Shown here: positions 63,171 to 64,000 of the stretch, piece by piece
Numbering within the stretch: the stretch's first letter is position 1
Layout of the letters: the number at the start of each line of letters is the position of its first letter
Source: Chryseobacterium lathyri
GTDB lineage: Bacteria > Bacteroidota > Bacteroidia > Flavobacteriales > Weeksellaceae
Direction of reading: 5' to 3'
Length of the DNA: 64,000 nucleotides
Assembly: GCF_003290185.1 (NCBI RefSeq)
Contig: NZ_QNFY01000013.1
Span: 62,001 to 126,000 of the forward strand
Program-made: the position numbers and the translations under genes
The notes under the pieces: model-generated
Databases searched by the model: none
Told to the model about the DNA's origin: nothing
What the model saw: only the letters and a program-made list of their open reading frames with translations

Positions 63171-63188
63171 TATGCTCGAACGAGCATA
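63171..63188. repeat. Perfect 18-bp palindrome
   Basis: TATGCTCGAACGAGCATA is a perfect inverted repeat of 8 bp per arm around AA. It is a possible binding site for a regulator, located between the nuclease gene and the small membrane gene. Confidence 0.5.
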
Positions 63189-63249
63189 AAATTATTTACT
63201 CGAATTTAATAACATTTTTAGAAAATGTCAAATTAGGATAGCCTTTTTA

Positions 63250-63495
63250 TTACAATTTCCTGTTTGCCTTCTCTTTTTTTAATTGGTTCCAATTATTGAT
63301 ATTTAAAATTAAGATTGGAAGCAGAGCTAGAGGTATCACATTTAACGCGCTAAAACCGCGTTTAAATGTTATGACTATATTACTTAAGAATAATAGCAGG
63401 ATTGCTATGCCCAACATGATCGTTATGGCTTTGATTTTTTTTTCATTGCTTACAAGTTCTTCATTTGTATACTCAGTTAGGGCCTTATTTTTCAT
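63250..63495 (-). CDS. Small two-TM membrane protein
   Basis: An 81-aa protein with TM segments at about residues 24-43 and 50-66 (LNVIPLALLPILILNI) and charged ends. Similar small proteins are common in Bacteroidota, with unknown role. Confidence 0.55.
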   Translation of the reverse strand: MKNKALTEYTNEELVSNEKKIKAITIMLGIAILLLFLSNIVITFKRGFSALNVIPLALLPILILNINNWNQLKKEKANRKL

Positions 63496-63545
63496 ATTCT
63501 TTTTTTTAATGACATCACGTTTATTATTTTATTAGGAGACTAAAC

Positions 63546-64000
63546 TTAAACTTCATAATTAAGTTCAGGTACTTCTGCATAAACAAAGGCTTTTGTAGGA
63601 GTTCCAGTTTTTCTAAAATCTTTTTCAATTGTATACGCTTCCATTTCAGCGGCACTGATTTGATGAGTAGCAAGTTCGGTAATTCGTTCCTCACTAAGGT
63701 CCTGCATCATCCATTCCCAAGCTGATTCATCTGGGAGCATTGTAGGCAGACCTCCACTCGTAAAATTCACTTGAAAGTATTAAGCATCTTCTTTCCAGCG
63801 CTGCTTTCCGAAACATTTTTTCTCGACCAGTACTTTCATCCTTCAGTAAAAGTTCTTCACCTTTTGCGTTCAACGTCGTATAGGGCTGATGCCATTTTCC
63901 CTTGTCGTCCTTATAACCAAAACGCATCTTTTTCAGATTTTCTCTATTTTTCACATATGATGGAACGAAGCCCCATTCCATTTGGACGATATCAAAATTG
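63546..64000 (-). pseudogene. Broken SOS-response-associated peptidase (SRAP/YedK) gene
   Basis: Coding runs leftward from beyond the right edge. The frame containing MEWGFVPSYVK (in-frame from the edge) continues to EFYEWRSAYNAPR and then stops at about 63727. A second frame from about 63770 carries GGLPTMLPDESAWEWMMQDLSEERI, the SRAP C-terminal region, and ends at 63546. Normally about 50-70 residues lie between FYEW and the PTMLPDE region; here the two parts meet at a junction near 63750 in different frames, so an internal deletion with frameshift has occurred. The catalytic N-terminus (Cys2) is outside the window. SRAP proteins bind abasic sites in single-stranded DNA. Confidence 0.75.

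Noticed and set aside
1..64000. CRISPR arrays, tRNA or rRNA genes, insertion sequences, integrase genes and attachment sites.
   Set aside because: None was seen: no regularly spaced repeats, no transposase or integrase motifs, and no tRNA-like cloverleaf noticed by eye. A computational scan could find what I missed.

Overview
The window looks like Bacteroidota DNA, probably from the Sphingobacteriaceae or the Chryseobacterium/Elizabethkingia side of the phylum. The evidence is an AT-rich composition, A-rich ribosome binding regions, a SusC/SusD pair under an ECF sigma/FecR switch, the CTnDOT-type tra gene order, MobA/MobB mobilisation proteins and a PRTRC cassette. The genus cannot be fixed from the sequence alone. 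Most of the window (about 17.4-59.3 kb) reads as a large integrative and conjugative element or conjugative plasmid. No integrase, attachment site, replication initiator or rRNA/tRNA gene was seen, so its ends lie outside or are not recognisable.

Layout. (1) 0-8.9 kb: the end of a small DUF6520-like gene, then a leftward locus of ECF sigma factor, FecR anti-sigma factor, SusC-type receptor, SusD-type lipoprotein and S9 peptidase, an outer-membrane uptake and peptide-digestion unit. (2) 9.06-9.23 kb: a gene-free stretch that folds into two hairpins whose loops are complementary over 14 bp and which ends in a terminator-like T run; I treat it as a candidate structured RNA. (3) 9.4-15.6 kb: a toxin locus with a secreted mini-RHS protein carrying a REase-fold nuclease tip, several likely immunity genes, and a transglutaminase-like secreted protein at each end. 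(4) 15.7-17.3 kb: a leftward pair of a two-TM membrane protein and an HNH nuclease. (5) 17.4-35.3 kb: the conjugation block, with mobB-mobA leftward, an oriT-like inverted repeat, then traA-B-C-D, a repeat-containing 512-aa protein, traE, a Dam-type methylase, and traF-G-I-J-K-L-M-N-O-Q rightward. (6) 35.6-44.1 kb: an orphan VgrG, an unknown protein, a PAAR-like/HNH toxin, three tandem paralogous immunity genes and three further immunity candidates. (7) 44.3-46.0 kb and 60.2-61.9 kb: two paralogous C10 (streptopain-type) protease plus small lipoprotein pairs in opposite orientation. (8) 46.2-51.3 kb: a mutasome module of dnaE-type polymerase, dinB and a divergent LexA-like S24 regulator, with two 19-bp palindromic operators between them. 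(9) 51.9-59.3 kb: the leftward PRTRC cassette (E, ubiquitin-like C, F, E2-like B, E1-like ThiF) downstream of small plasmid-maintenance genes, ArdA and SSB. (10) 62-64 kb: a nuclease-TM protein, a small membrane protein and a broken SOS-response-associated peptidase (SRAP) gene running off the right edge.

Together the genes describe a self-transmissible element: relaxase and oriT for DNA processing, a Tra mating apparatus, SSB, ArdA and a methylase for establishment in a new host, a damage-inducible polymerase pair, and several cargo cassettes for competition between bacteria. The coupling protein (TraG/VirD4 type) and the TraP primase were not found here. No functional call was tested; all rest on reading motifs, length and context.
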